DNA from: a bacterium
Lineage (GTDB): Bacteria; Bdellovibrionota; UBA1018
Reading direction: 5' to 3'
DNA: 64,000 nucleotides
Assembly (NCBI GenBank): GCA_019751945.1
Contig: JAIEMT010000016.1
Coordinates: forward strand, 1-64,000
Within the stretch, counting starts at the first letter, position 1, and each line of letters starts with the position of its first letter. The notes beneath the pieces were generated by a model, which saw only the letters and a program-made list of their open reading frames with translations, did no database searches and was not told where the DNA came from. This document shows, piece by piece, positions 1-9,048 of the stretch. The position numbers and the translations under genes are program-made.

Positions 1-930
1 GTTAGATTGCAAATAGTATTTTCCACAGACGACGAGCGCTGCGCAGATGTACTTGATCATTTCTTCGCTGCGTTCATCGAGGTTCAGGAAAATTTGATAA
101 AACTTTTCCACATCTTCGTAAGATTTGGTGAGAATCGCAAGACGAAGCACGGATGTGAGTCTCTGTGGGTTTGCAGGAAAGTATTGCGAGATTCGTTTTG
201 CAATATCGTAGGCTTCTTCGTGCTTCTTTTCTTGAATGAGTAAGTCGAATAGCCCCGTCATACACTTGTAGTGAATTCGGTTATAGGTCAGACCTTTCAT
301 GTATTTTTCGCGAGCGAATTCGAGAGACTTCTTTTTCTCCTGCGTCAGGCCTAAGTAGTAATAGGCAAGAGAGGGGGTTTGATCGAGACCTGTGGCTTTT
401 TCGAAAGTTTTCCCGGCGTCCTCAACATTTCCACTACTCAGTTCAGTTTTACCTGCCGTGATGGTCGCAAGATAATCATTGGGTTTAATTTTTAATAGAA
501 TGGCCTTGGACATCGCTTGGCGCAAAGTCTCTTTGGTAAACGGTTTCAGCAAATACGTGTCGACATCTTCTTCTGCCGCTTTGGCAACCGCTGACTGAGA
601 AGTATTGCCTGTGACTAACATGAAAATTTTTGAGTTGAGTTCGGGATGCTTCGTTTTTACTTTTTGAAAAAGCTCCAATCCGCAACGATTGCCCAGATCA
701 TAGTCGGCTATTAAAACATCGGGGGCGACTTTATCAATTTCTTCGTCGGCACCGCGAAATGTACTCGATACACGAGTGTTTGCGGTTTGTGCGCCGAGCG
801 ATCCTAAATGGGTTGAAATCGAAGTACGCGAACCTGCACTGACATCTGCGATCAGAATCTTCGCTTTCGAAAGGTAATCGGATACTAATTTTTCGTCTTG
901 AGTGAGCTCGTCAGCGGTTCGCGTGGTCAC
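1..930 (-). CDS. Response regulator receiver protein with TPR-like C-terminal region (3' end beyond window)
   Basis: This gene runs off the left edge, so its C-terminus is missing. Reading back from the GTG at 930, residues about 23-140 form a CheY-type receiver domain. The likely phospho-acceptor is Asp76 in the segment VLIADYDLGN, the conserved Thr107 lies in MLVTGNTS, and Lys129 lies in TYLLKPF. After residue 150 the protein becomes helical with repeats of the type seen in TPR proteins (for example SLAYYYLGLTQEKKKSLEFA). The GTG start has a GGGGA ribosome site about 8 nt upstream and an in-frame TAG 18-20 nt upstream, and no ATG fits better. There is no DNA-binding domain in the visible part, so it probably signals through protein contacts. 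Receiver identity is clear from motifs; the TPR assignment is less certain. Confidence 0.8.
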   Translation of the reverse strand, partial: MTTRTADELTQDEKLVSDYLSKAKILIADVSAGSRTSISTHLGSLGAQTANTRVSSTFRGADEEIDKVAPDVLIADYDLGNRCGLELFQKVKTKHPELNSKIFMLVTGNTSQSAVAKAAEEDVDTYLLKPFTKETLRQAMSKAILLKIKPNDYLATITAGKTELSSGNVEDAGKTFEKATGLDQTPSLAYYYLGLTQEKKKSLEFAREKYMKGLTYNRIHYKCMTGLFDLLIQEKKHEEAYDIAKRISQYFPANPQRLTSVLRLAILTKSYEDVEKFYQIFLNLDERSEEMIKYICAALVVCGKYYLQSN

Positions 931-993
931 TAGATCTTTTCCCCAGGTCTATAAATAATCGACCGGAGATGATTGTAACTTAATCTCTTTTTC

Positions 994-2559
994 TTAGAAA
1001 CAACCCACCGAATTTAAAGTCATTCCTGTAAAATAGGAGCCGAAATCAGTCGGGTCTGGTTCTGCGGTGCATGAACAAGTGCGGTCAGCTGCGAGTGGTC
1101 CTGTGGAATGGCAATCCGTCTTCACTTTAAATCGAAGGCAGTAGCTCGAAGTCAGCGCATTGCTATCTGTGAAGCTATAGCGAAGGCCGCATTTTCTTCT
1201 CAAGGCTCGGTTAATCGCTAGGTTGTCGATTGCCCAGGAACCTGCCGCGACACTCGTCAGATTTTCGTCGAAGAAAGAAATCGTCATCGGACCGCCGGAA
1301 TGAAAGAAGGTGAGCTCGATATGATACACCCGGTCGGAAATCGCTCCGCCGTCGGCATTGAGGTTTCCAGACGCAGCGGTGGTGTAATAGGTCTGAGTTC
1401 CACCCATGAAGTTATTAGTGAAGGATTGTAGAAAGACGGAACTGTTGTTGATGTTGACGCCGAAGCGCGTGCCTTTGCTATCTCCCTCCCACGTGTCCAA
1501 AGTGTAGAGGTCAAAGCGCAAGTAATAATACCCGGGCTTAGAATTAATATCTAAAGTCACTTGAGAATTGGCGTACGAACCCAGCGCCATGCTGCCATTG
1601 ATCGCTCGAGTTGCGGCGTTGGCGCTCCAGCGCGGAACAGCGGGTGCAGCTGGTTTGGGAAGTGCGCCAGCGAAGCTTTCGTTGATAATCGACTCGCCGT
1701 ATCCCATCTGCGTATATTCATTGGTTCCTGAGGTGTTCACTCGAAACTGAACCACAGAAGCACCGTTGCCACTCAATGCGGGAAGGGTGGGCGGACTTGT
1801 CGATTGATCGACATAGTTGGGGCCAGCAAAAGTAGTTTCACTGGGAATGTAGGTGAGATTTCCGGCCATGTCATAAGACTCGACCACACAGTAGGGAGCA
1901 GCTGCTGTCGCAGGAGTCACACTGTATTGATTGAGTTGCGGAACCGTTCCTCCTCGATTCTGAATCAGAAAGTAAATGGGGGTGATGTCCGCCAGGCAGC
2001 TCGCAGTTCCGGGTGTATTGTTTCCGTTCGCCATGGGCCAGTAACCGGTAACGACCGGAGGACCGTAGTTGATTTGTCCGGTGTCGATCAAGCCACCACT
2101 TCCACCGCCGCCGCCTGTTCCGGGGCTTGGGGCATTGGAGGCAACACAAGTACAAGAAGTCGGATCGAGTTGGGTTCCTGCCGAGCAAGTCGTCGTGCAG
2201 GTAAAGCCGGCGGTCATGCTTTGGGAGACGCATTGATTCACCAGGTTCGTGAAGTTCGTGGCGACTGCGGGGTCTTGGCAAGAAGAGGGACTTGTTTGTC
2301 CGGGGCAGCGCGTACTGAGAATCGTGTTGTAGCATTCCACGCAGAACTGTCTTTCTGGGCTTCCTGTAATGAGGTTCTGACACTGTCCTTGAGCCCCATC
2401 GAGGGAACTCAGCGACGGAAAGACCGAAAGATTGCTAGAACTCAGGCGTGAGGAAGTGGAGCTCAGTCGGTTGGAGGGGATACAGGCCGAAGACCCGATC
2501 ACAAAAATCCCGACGAGGACTATTAAGTCCTTATTATTAAAAGAAAAAAATGACTTCAA
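994..2559 (-). CDS. Cys-rich predicted outer-membrane/periplasmic lipoprotein, unknown function
   Basis: A 521-residue protein with a lipoprotein signal: a charged start (MKSFFSFNNKD), a hydrophobic stretch, and the lipobox GSSAC with Cys near residue 26. Residues about 55-145 are rich in cysteine (CVECYN, CTTTCSAG, SCTCVA), which suggests several disulfides. A glycine-rich linker (TGGGGGSGG) follows. The C-terminal half contains a region resembling lectin/jelly-roll sandwich domains (YYLRFDLYTLDTWEGDSKG; SFFDENLTSVAAGSWAIDNL), a pattern common in secreted carbohydrate- or cell-binding proteins. I do not recognise a named family. A sigma-70-like promoter lies just upstream inside the end of comM, so it is probably transcribed alone. 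Envelope location is inferred from the lipobox. Confidence 0.8.
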   Translation of the reverse strand: MKSFFSFNNKDLIVLVGIFVIGSSACIPSNRLSSTSSRLSSSNLSVFPSLSSLDGAQGQCQNLITGSPERQFCVECYNTILSTRCPGQTSPSSCQDPAVATNFTNLVNQCVSQSMTAGFTCTTTCSAGTQLDPTSCTCVASNAPSPGTGGGGGSGGLIDTGQINYGPPVVTGYWPMANGNNTPGTASCLADITPIYFLIQNRGGTVPQLNQYSVTPATAAAPYCVVESYDMAGNLTYIPSETTFAGPNYVDQSTSPPTLPALSGNGASVVQFRVNTSGTNEYTQMGYGESIINESFAGALPKPAAPAVPRWSANAATRAINGSMALGSYANSQVTLDINSKPGYYYLRFDLYTLDTWEGDSKGTRFGVNINNSSVFLQSFTNNFMGGTQTYYTTAASGNLNADGGAISDRVYHIELTFFHSGGPMTISFFDENLTSVAAGSWAIDNLAINRALRRKCGLRYSFTDSNALTSSYCLRFKVKTDCHSTGPLAADRTCSCTAEPDPTDFGSYFTGMTLNSVGCF

Positions 2560-2603
2560 GCTTCCCCCAAAGAAACCCTAGAGACCCCAATTACCCAACC
2601 TTT

Positions 2604-2633
2604 ATAGTAGCTTATGTTGATTTAATTGGTCAA
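2604..2633 (-). promoter_or_regulatory. Probable sigma-70 promoter for the Cys-rich lipoprotein gene
   Basis: On the minus strand TTGACC (2633-2628) is followed after 18 nt by TACTAT (2609-2604). These match the -35 and -10 consensus at five and four of six positions. The promoter overlaps the last codons of comM and would give a leader of roughly 40 nt that ends in a purine-rich ribosome site (GGGGGAAG) before the ATG at 2559. Confidence 0.5.
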
Positions 2634-4231
2634 CTATAAAGCGAATCGGGGGTGATCCCCAGGCGGTCGGGGCGATAACACGATGCTTCAGAAAAGTGGG
2701 TGAGGAGGGGGGCCGGGAGTCCTTCCCATGCCCCCAAACTGAGGGCAACTCGAACCAGTTTGTGACGCTCGCGAAGGGATCCGGCCGTGCTGATTTCTGG
2801 GCACCCCTTCCAATGAGGGTGAGTGGTAAGAAGAGCTTCGACTTCTGCACCGCTGAGTTCTCCCGGAAGGTTTCCCCACGACTGAAGAAGGCGTTCCCGA
2901 GTTTCTAAAATTTTTTCACGATAGCGCTGAACTTGTTCAGCGGGGTTTGGATGGAGGCGATTGTCAGAATCCGAGAGCACCTGAAAGATGTCGATGCGGT
3001 CTGCAATAGGACCGGAGATTCGCCCCAAATACTGCGAGCGTGTTGAAACTTGGCAACGGCACCGAGATTTCTTCATTTGCGACACGCGCGAGATCAGTTC
3101 GGGAGGCCAACCTCCGCAGGGACAAAGATTTCCATTTCCTGCGAGAATAAATTTTGCTGGAAGATTCAACTGACCTTTCACTCGAGTGAGCGTGAGGGAT
3201 CCCAGCTCCAATGGCTCTCTTAAAGACTCTCGAGTATCTTTGGGCCACTCCGGAAGCTCGTCTGCAATGAGAAGCCCTCCGTGAGCTAGTGAATATTCTC
3301 CTGGGATGAAACAATCTCCGTGAAAGTACCCGGTCAGTGCGGCAGGCCGAGTATGTTGACCGATTCTTCGCGACCACTGCAGGCCAGGGAGGTGACCGGC
3401 CCCCTCTTTCAATTCTAAAAGCAACTTTTGAGTGAGAATTTTTTCTGCGGACGGAACAGGTAAGAGAGTTTCCAGCCAGCGGAGTGCATGTGTTTTTCCG
3501 ACTCCCTTAGGACCGTAGAAAAACAAATGGTGACTCCCGGAGAGTGCAACGCAGAGAACCCTTAAGAGAGAGGGTGAAATCGGGAGCAAGTCTTTTGGAA
3601 TGGGAGTTTGAAACTCTTCTATTTCTGCTTCTTGAACGTTGAAAGGAGTTTGAGGAGATTCGCCTCGAGCAACTTTTCCCAAAGCCTGCCAGGCATCCTT
3701 CAGTTTTGAGACGCCAATCAGCGCAGGCTTTTTCCTGCCGGGGTAAGTGCTTTCGATGAGTTGAAGACGGGAGCTCGCTTCAACGAGATCTTCTCGGGGA
3801 AGAAAGAGAAAATCAAACCCCTCCCGAATTGAGGCAAAAAGGGCGCGCGTGAGTTGCCCCACAGATTTAATCTGGCCGTCCAGGCCGAGCTCACCCCAGG
3901 CCATGACTTTTCTAGAGATTTCATATTTCTCGGTTGCTGAGAGTACTGCCAAGGCCATGGATAAATCTGTTCCCGTCCCGCGCTTCCGAATGGAAGACGG
4001 CGAGAGGTTGAGAATGATTCTCTTTCTCGGAAGTTCGAACCCCGAGGCTTGAAGCGCGCTGCGAATTCGATCTTTTGCTTCTTGAACTTCTTGCCCCGCC
4101 AGTCCGACGATTTGAATTCCAGGAATCTGAAAGAAGGAGGCGACCTCGATCCACTGTACGGCAGGATCGGGTCCGCTATTTAAAGGAGCTGCGATGGGAG
4201 TACTGACATAAGTAGAAGCGTCGATTTCCAT
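2630..4231 (-). CDS. comM: ComM/YifB-family Mg-chelatase-like AAA+ ATPase
   Basis: A 533-residue protein with the ComM/YifB layout. An N-terminal ChlI/Lon-protease-fold domain (about 1-175, including LNLSPSSIRKRGTGTDLSMA) precedes the AAA+ core with Walker A GPKGVGKT (240-247) and Walker B GLLIADE (319-325). The family's CPCGG motif (370-374) and a C-terminal Mg-chelatase domain follow. In naturally competent bacteria ComM is a hexameric helicase that promotes branch migration when incoming single-stranded DNA is integrated. Finding comEC 0.5 kb away, divergent from the same locus, supports a DNA-uptake role. Length agrees with the usual ~500 residues. It lies downstream of the J-domain gene on the same strand. 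Confidence 0.92.
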   Translation of the reverse strand: MEIDASTYVSTPIAAPLNSGPDPAVQWIEVASFFQIPGIQIVGLAGQEVQEAKDRIRSALQASGFELPRKRIILNLSPSSIRKRGTGTDLSMALAVLSATEKYEISRKVMAWGELGLDGQIKSVGQLTRALFASIREGFDFLFLPREDLVEASSRLQLIESTYPGRKKPALIGVSKLKDAWQALGKVARGESPQTPFNVQEAEIEEFQTPIPKDLLPISPSLLRVLCVALSGSHHLFFYGPKGVGKTHALRWLETLLPVPSAEKILTQKLLLELKEGAGHLPGLQWSRRIGQHTRPAALTGYFHGDCFIPGEYSLAHGGLLIADELPEWPKDTRESLREPLELGSLTLTRVKGQLNLPAKFILAGNGNLCPCGGWPPELISRVSQMKKSRCRCQVSTRSQYLGRISGPIADRIDIFQVLSDSDNRLHPNPAEQVQRYREKILETRERLLQSWGNLPGELSGAEVEALLTTHPHWKGCPEISTAGSLRERHKLVRVALSLGAWEGLPAPLLTHFSEASCYRPDRLGITPDSLYS

Positions 4232-4322
4232 GTCGTGCGTTTAAGCACGAGCAATGCCAACGTCCCGTTCGACTTCCACTTCTACTGAGAAAGAATTTCA
4301 TGCGCAGAGAATTGGAATCAGA

Positions 4323-4727
4323 CTACTTTTTGAGCAGTGCTGTTTTCGCGTTATTCAAGGCCTGCGCGATTTTCTGTGCGTCACTCCACTCTCGAGTCCC
4401 AGGACGACCCACGGTGTCCGGATGGTACTGCTTCATCAGTTCTTTATAAGCCTTCTGAACTTCTGCAGGCGTCGCGTCTTTTGCAACACCGAGAATTTCG
4501 TGGGGAGCACCGGTGATCTTAATTCCTGAGAGAAGCGGAGTTTTCTTGGCCGAAGTGCCAACTTTTTGCGGAGGCTTTGTCGGACCTTTGGGGCGAATTC
4601 GATCCGCCTCTCGGAGTTTAAAACGGGATTCCGATCGATCCCTAAAAAATGTGAACCAGAGCGCAATCACAAAGAAAGCGCCAACTACGAACTGCAGAAG
4701 ATAAACGGTTTGGCGAGATATCTGCAC
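4323..4727 (-). CDS. Membrane-anchored J-domain (DnaJ-like) protein
   Basis: A 134-residue protein with one N-terminal membrane segment (VYLLQFVVGAFFVIALWFTFF, about residues 8-28), a basic linker and a C-terminal J domain (about 72-134) carrying the essential HPD tripeptide in MKQYHPDTVG. J domains stimulate Hsp70 ATPases, so this would recruit DnaK to the inner-membrane surface. The start is a GTG only 11 nt from the divergent ATG of comEC, so the two genes must share or interlock their promoters. No good ribosome site precedes either start. Position upstream of comM on the same strand allows co-transcription, but a link to competence is only inference. Confidence 0.75.
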   Translation of the reverse strand: MQISRQTVYLLQFVVGAFFVIALWFTFFRDRSESRFKLREADRIRPKGPTKPPQKVGTSAKKTPLLSGIKITGAPHEILGVAKDATPAEVQKAYKELMKQYHPDTVGRPGTREWSDAQKIAQALNNAKTALLKK

Positions 4728-4738
4728 GTAGACTGATT

Positions 4739-6730
4739 ATGCATCAGCTCTGGGCTAGCTTACAAATTCTTGGTCAGGTTTTTTGTTCCACGCCGCCGGG
4801 CCTGGTGACGCGCACGGGGGAGGAAAATCGGTGCTGGGTGAGCTGGAAGCAGGCAGAGCAGACCTTCTGTGTTCCCCGGCGAATCTGGATGGAGAGTCTG
4901 AGCTCCCCGGGCGCTACCTTTTGTTGGGAGGGTGAGCGGCGTCGATTTCGCAATTTTTCGGCGAATGACCCGTCTCTCTTAAGAGAGTTTTCTCAGAAGC
5001 CCACGATTTCAACTTGGACCGCGACCTTCTGGCGCCCAGCGCCTTCGGGCTTCTTAAGAAAAATTTTGCAAAACGTTGAGCGGCGTCGAGAGAACCTTTC
5101 GAATCTTTTGAGGTCTCACGATTCTCTCGGAATTTTTCGAAAGCTCCTTTTGGGCGAGACGGGATCAGGAGTGGACCTCGGGTTGTTTCGGATTCTGGGT
5201 TTCGTTCATTTGGAAAATGCGACGGGCATTCATCTCTATGCCCTCGCCGTTTGGGTGGACTACCTTTGTATGCAGATCTTTTCCTTGTTTCGGGGAAGCG
5301 TTCGCTTCGGAAATTATTTGAGCAGAGGGTTGAGTGCCTCAGCTTGGATCGGAGCTTGGGCACTTGCGGGAGGTCGTATGGGAATGTTTCGGCCCTTGCT
5401 GATTGTTTTTGCCCGAAAGGCGGCGGTGTCTCTGGGTTTTCGATGGCGGGCGTATGCGCCGTTGGCGGTGGCATTACTCTCCGATGTGATTTGGGTGGGA
5501 GGTGTCCATCAGGGGCGAATTCATTACGCGCTTGCAGTGGGAGGTGGTCTTCTGGCTGCCGAGTGGGTAGGGAAAGGAAAGCCCTTCCAAACTCATTTCG
5601 CTCTCGCGTTTGGATCCTGGCTGCCGGTCGCGGTTCTTCAGATTTTTCACGAGCACACCCTCTCTCCAGCAACTCCGATTCTGAGTTTGCTCACCGTCTG
5701 GATATTCTCCGTCGGGGCCTATCCTCTGGGATTTCTGTCGGCGCTCACTTCTCACGATTTTTTTGGGGGCCTGAACTTTCTTCAAGATATTGTTGGCAAC
5801 TGGGTGCGGGGGCTTGCACTCCTTCTATTCCGATGGAAAGCGGTCCTGATCATTTCACCGCTCAGTTTTTTAATGGGGTTGAGTTTTGCATTGGCTCTGC
5901 TGGCTTTGAAGTCCCTACAAAGAAGAGTGCTCCTTCTGGCCGTTCTTATTCTTCTCTCCTCCCTCGCATTTTCAGATTTCCGGAAAGAAGCGTCGGTGGA
6001 GCAACTCGATGTGGGACAGGGAGATGCGGCGCTTATTCGGTGGTCAGGGAATGCGGCACTTTTCGACACTGGAAGAATGCGCGCATTAAAATCGAGCGCC
6101 TGGTTGAAGCTGCTGGCGCAGCGGGGAGTGACGAGACTTCATTTTGTTGCCCTTTCACATCTGGATGAAGATCACGCCGGAGGCTTGCAGCTCCTCTCAG
6201 ATCTTCTTCCGATCGATTGCGTTTTGATTTCAGCGGGCGCTGCAGAGAGCGAGAGGGGGGCGTTGCTCTGGAGTCGGTTCCAATCTCAGAAGGTTCGGGT
6301 CCGAACTCTCGAACAAGATGTGCAGGAAGTTCATCCGTGTTCGCCGTTTCCTTCGGTGACTCTAAGGGACCGAAAACCGCACGCGGGAAATTCCATCATG
6401 AGCGGAATCTGGGTGCCGATGGGGTCGAAAAACTATCTTTCATTGGGAGATGCGAGTCGCTTTCAAGAGCGCCAGGCGAAGGATTGGATTCAGCAGATGC
6501 GATCTCGGTACCCAGGTCCCATTCTCTTCAAGGTCAGTCACCATGGTTCGAAATATTCGAGCGATCCCGAGTTTTTAGAATGGCTCCGACCAGGCGCGGC
6601 ATGGATTTCTGTGGGGCTCGGAAACTCCTACGGTCACCCGACCCGAGAGGCCCTGGGGGCTCTCGAGCGCTTGGGGGTGCCGATCAGGCGAACAGATCTT
6701 CACGGTTTTATTGGGGATTTCCAGAATTGA
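4739..6730 (+). CDS. comEC: ComEC/Rec2-family DNA uptake channel
   Basis: A 663-residue protein, a little short for ComEC. The N-terminal ~150 residues are divergent and lack obvious membrane segments. A Competence domain with many transmembrane helices spans roughly 170-415. From about 420 to the end is a metallo-beta-lactamase-fold domain with VEQLDVGQGDAALIR, SHLDEDHAGGL (the HxDxDH-like metal site) and VSHHGSKYSSDPEFL. ComEC carries single-stranded DNA across the inner membrane during transformation, and the MBL domain probably degrades the other strand. All expected MBL motifs are present, so the gene looks intact. The ATG at 4739 has no clear ribosome site and lies 11 nt from the divergent J-domain gene, so the true start could be slightly downstream. 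Confidence 0.9.
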   Translation: MHQLWASLQILGQVFCSTPPGLVTRTGEENRCWVSWKQAEQTFCVPRRIWMESLSSPGATFCWEGERRRFRNFSANDPSLLREFSQKPTISTWTATFWRPAPSGFLRKILQNVERRRENLSNLLRSHDSLGIFRKLLLGETGSGVDLGLFRILGFVHLENATGIHLYALAVWVDYLCMQIFSLFRGSVRFGNYLSRGLSASAWIGAWALAGGRMGMFRPLLIVFARKAAVSLGFRWRAYAPLAVALLSDVIWVGGVHQGRIHYALAVGGGLLAAEWVGKGKPFQTHFALAFGSWLPVAVLQIFHEHTLSPATPILSLLTVWIFSVGAYPLGFLSALTSHDFFGGLNFLQDIVGNWVRGLALLLFRWKAVLIISPLSFLMGLSFALALLALKSLQRRVLLLAVLILLSSLAFSDFRKEASVEQLDVGQGDAALIRWSGNAALFDTGRMRALKSSAWLKLLAQRGVTRLHFVALSHLDEDHAGGLQLLSDLLPIDCVLISAGAAESERGALLWSRFQSQKVRVRTLEQDVQEVHPCSPFPSVTLRDRKPHAGNSIMSGIWVPMGSKNYLSLGDASRFQERQAKDWIQQMRSRYPGPILFKVSHHGSKYSSDPEFLEWLRPGAAWISVGLGNSYGHPTREALGALERLGVPIRRTDLHGFIGDFQN

Positions 6731-6757
6731 GAGCGCTGCGCAAAGTATAGTATACTT
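6727..6757 (+). promoter_or_regulatory. Probable promoter with overlapping palindromic operator
   Basis: TTGAGA (6727-6732) and TATACT (6751-6756) are separated by 18 nt; each matches the sigma-70 consensus at five of six bases. The -10 box is embedded in an odd-centred palindrome, AAGTATA-G-TATACTT (6743-6757), a likely binding site for a dimeric repressor. It would drive the metzincin lipoprotein gene starting at 6816 with a leader of about 50 nt. Confidence 0.45.
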
Positions 6758-6815
6758 AAAAAGTCAGCTAAAGACTGCTCTTTCGGAATCCGAAAAGCTC
6801 TTTAGAGAGGGGACT

Positions 6816-7574
6816 TTGGGGGAAAATCGGCTTCATTTCACTCGCGCTTGGATTTTAGCGACCAGCCTCGTTCTGGTTTCGTCGAGTTGCGCCCCTCAGG
6901 TGAAGGGAACGCTCGTCAAGCAATGCGTTCTTCCTTCGGATCAGTCCGGAACTCTTTCGGGGCGCTGGAAAGCTGCTCCGGTGCCCGTCGTATTCGCTGC
7001 GGGTCAGTTCACGTCCTCCGAAAAATCGGCCATCACCTCGGCTTCGAATATTTGGAATACTTATTACAGTGCTGCTTTGGGATTTCAATTCATCAGCCTG
7101 GATGGAACCGAAGTTTCTACCACCAAGCCCAACTCTCTTTGTTCTACGGGCATTGTTCAAAACGGACAATTCAACGGACAGGTTGTGATCTACAAACAAA
7201 CCGCGTGGCCCTACAGTAATACTCAGGCGATTGCGCTGACAAGTTTCTGTCCCATCGCTGCTTCACCGCTTCCCACCATTTACAACGCGGTGATGGAAGT
7301 GAATTATCAATACTTTTTCGGTTCAGGACAGAAACGACCGGACCTCGCGTCGATTTTCACCCACGAGTTTGGCCACCTCGCTGGCTTGAATCATAGCTGC
7401 GACACGAGCGGAAAATCAGGATTTCCGAATTGTAACTCCGCAGATATGCCGGATGATTATTTCAAAGCGGTGATGTTCCCAGTGATTCTATTCGATACGA
7501 GCGGAATCGGAGAATTGCGCCGCTACGTGAACGCCAACGACCAAGGCCGCGCCTACTGCCTCTACGGCACTTAA
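6816..7574 (+). CDS. Metzincin-type zinc metalloprotease lipoprotein
   Basis: The protein carries the metzincin signature HEFGHLAGLNH (HExxHxxGxxH), whose three histidines and glutamate bind and activate zinc, as in matrixins. I place the start at TTG 6816 because an AGAGGGG ribosome site lies 3-5 nt upstream. The resulting N-terminus is then a normal lipoprotein signal: basic HFTRA, a hydrophobic core, and the lipobox SSSC with Cys25. A longer reading frame from 6711 overlaps comEC and would bury the signal peptide. The predicted mature protein is about 228 residues, a minimal secreted protease domain, probably acting at the cell surface or periplasm. A met-turn is not obvious by eye, so the exact subfamily is open. 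Its own promoter lies at 6727-6757. Confidence 0.8.
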   Translation: MGENRLHFTRAWILATSLVLVSSSCAPQVKGTLVKQCVLPSDQSGTLSGRWKAAPVPVVFAAGQFTSSEKSAITSASNIWNTYYSAALGFQFISLDGTEVSTTKPNSLCSTGIVQNGQFNGQVVIYKQTAWPYSNTQAIALTSFCPIAASPLPTIYNAVMEVNYQYFFGSGQKRPDLASIFTHEFGHLAGLNHSCDTSGKSGFPNCNSADMPDDYFKAVMFPVILFDTSGIGELRRYVNANDQGRAYCLYGT

Positions 7575-7575
7575 A

Positions 7576-9048
7576 CTACTTGTCGATTAAACCTTTAGAG
7601 CGAAGCAGGGCGATTGCCTCATCGTTCGCGTAAGCGCTCGGGATAAAATTACTGAAATTCGACAAGTGTTGCATCAAGCTCTTTTCCTCTTGAACCAAGA
7701 GCGAGGGCTTTCCATATTTCGAAACCACCTTCACGGGGTCTCGCTCGCGATACAGATTGTCGGATGAGCGACCTTTCATGATGTGTTTGAGTGGGCGAGT
7801 GAAGACGACATCCTTCGACGGGATATCGAGGAGGATCCATTCCTTCCCAGTGCCGTGCTTCTTCATCACGTTTTGAAATTCTTCCATGAGCTTGCCGATT
7901 TTGTTCACAAGCTTATTCTTTTCAGTCGAGTTCCCATCGTCTTTAATAATTCGGTGAGCAAGCAGTTCGTGATGAATGGTCTTGGGTGGTTTTCTATAGA
8001 GCAGCATTTCAATGAGTTGCTCGACTCGCGGATCTTTGATTAATTTTTTATAACGAATTTCTTGGCAGCGGTTCATGAAGTACATGTCTGTCCACCAGAA
8101 GAAACGCTCGTCTTTGTCCTCAATCATCTGAAGCAGGTCGTGGAACTGGTGAATCTGATCGTGTTCCAAAAACTTTTCAGCCAAGTGGGATGAAATAATA
8201 TCGAATTTCGCTGAGCCTTGGTTCTTGATGACTTGGCTATACCAACTGAAACGCGCGATCAAAAAGTCTTCGACCGCATGAGTTGCATTCTCGCGCACAC
8301 CGAAGGCAAGCTGGCCCGAGCCCGCATCGTAAGTCACTAGGTTTGCCAAAATATATTCGCGGTCGAACTGGCCGTACTTGATGCCAGTATAATGAGAGTC
8401 CCGCATCAGGTAGTCCATGCGATCGGCATCCAAATCCGAATGCATAAGCTGGTTCGCAACCAGGTGGGGGGATTCCCCTTTGATGATCTTCGAGATCATC
8501 TGCACATCGAATCCGTAATTTTCTAAAATCTGAGTGAGGCCGCCATCGTAGCGCGTGTTCTTAATGATGAAGCTGCCCAAGTGCTCGTGCGAGTTGGGAA
8601 GATCCTTCGGAGTCTTCTTGCCCCCGGATCGACCCGAACGCGACGGGCGGCGGGAATCATTTCCGTGGCGCATGTAGGCGTTTTCAATGGCGTGACTGAA
8701 CGGGAAAGTTCCCAGGTCGTGCAAGAGAGCGGCAATGCGCAAGCTTTTGTGAAACATCGTGCCGGGGTTTTTTGAACGGGGATCAAAGAGTTCAGCGTCG
8801 GAGACTGCGAGTCCCAAGGCGCGAATCATCTGATCCATCGAATGCATGACGCCGATGACGTGTGCGAAGCGATTGTGTTCTGCTCCCGGAAAAATGTAGT
8901 TCGCAAAGCCGAGCTGCTTGATCCATCTCAAGCGCTGAAAAAAGGGCGAGTTGATAATTTTTTCTTCCCACTCGGTAATGGGAATGAACCCGTAGAGAAC
9001 GTCGTAAATGATTCGAGAGTTTCGAGCAGGTCTGTGGTTTGAGGCCAT
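7576..9048 (-). CDS. HD-domain phosphohydrolase (dGTPase/YdhJ-like)
   Basis: A 490-residue cytosolic protein with an HD metal-dependent phosphohydrolase domain. The metal ligands are visible as His63 in EHNRFAHVIGVMH, His110-Asp111 in ALLHDLGTFPFSHA, and a later Asp in HSDLDADRMDYLMRD (about 205-209). This arrangement matches the group that contains dNTP triphosphohydrolases and the archaeal/Bacillus YdhJ-type proteins, so a nucleotide substrate is likely but not proven. An inserted basic stretch (RRPSRSGRSGGKKTPKD, about 133-149) interrupts the HD domain. The start codon directly follows the stop of the preceding 154-residue gene with no spacer, indicating translational coupling. The 3' end meets the metzincin gene tail to tail with 1 nt between. 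Confidence 0.85.
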   Translation of the reverse strand: MASNHRPARNSRIIYDVLYGFIPITEWEEKIINSPFFQRLRWIKQLGFANYIFPGAEHNRFAHVIGVMHSMDQMIRALGLAVSDAELFDPRSKNPGTMFHKSLRIAALLHDLGTFPFSHAIENAYMRHGNDSRRPSRSGRSGGKKTPKDLPNSHEHLGSFIIKNTRYDGGLTQILENYGFDVQMISKIIKGESPHLVANQLMHSDLDADRMDYLMRDSHYTGIKYGQFDREYILANLVTYDAGSGQLAFGVRENATHAVEDFLIARFSWYSQVIKNQGSAKFDIISSHLAEKFLEHDQIHQFHDLLQMIEDKDERFFWWTDMYFMNRCQEIRYKKLIKDPRVEQLIEMLLYRKPPKTIHHELLAHRIIKDDGNSTEKNKLVNKIGKLMEEFQNVMKKHGTGKEWILLDIPSKDVVFTRPLKHIMKGRSSDNLYRERDPVKVVSKYGKPSLLVQEEKSLMQHLSNFSNFIPSAYANDEAIALLRSKGLIDK

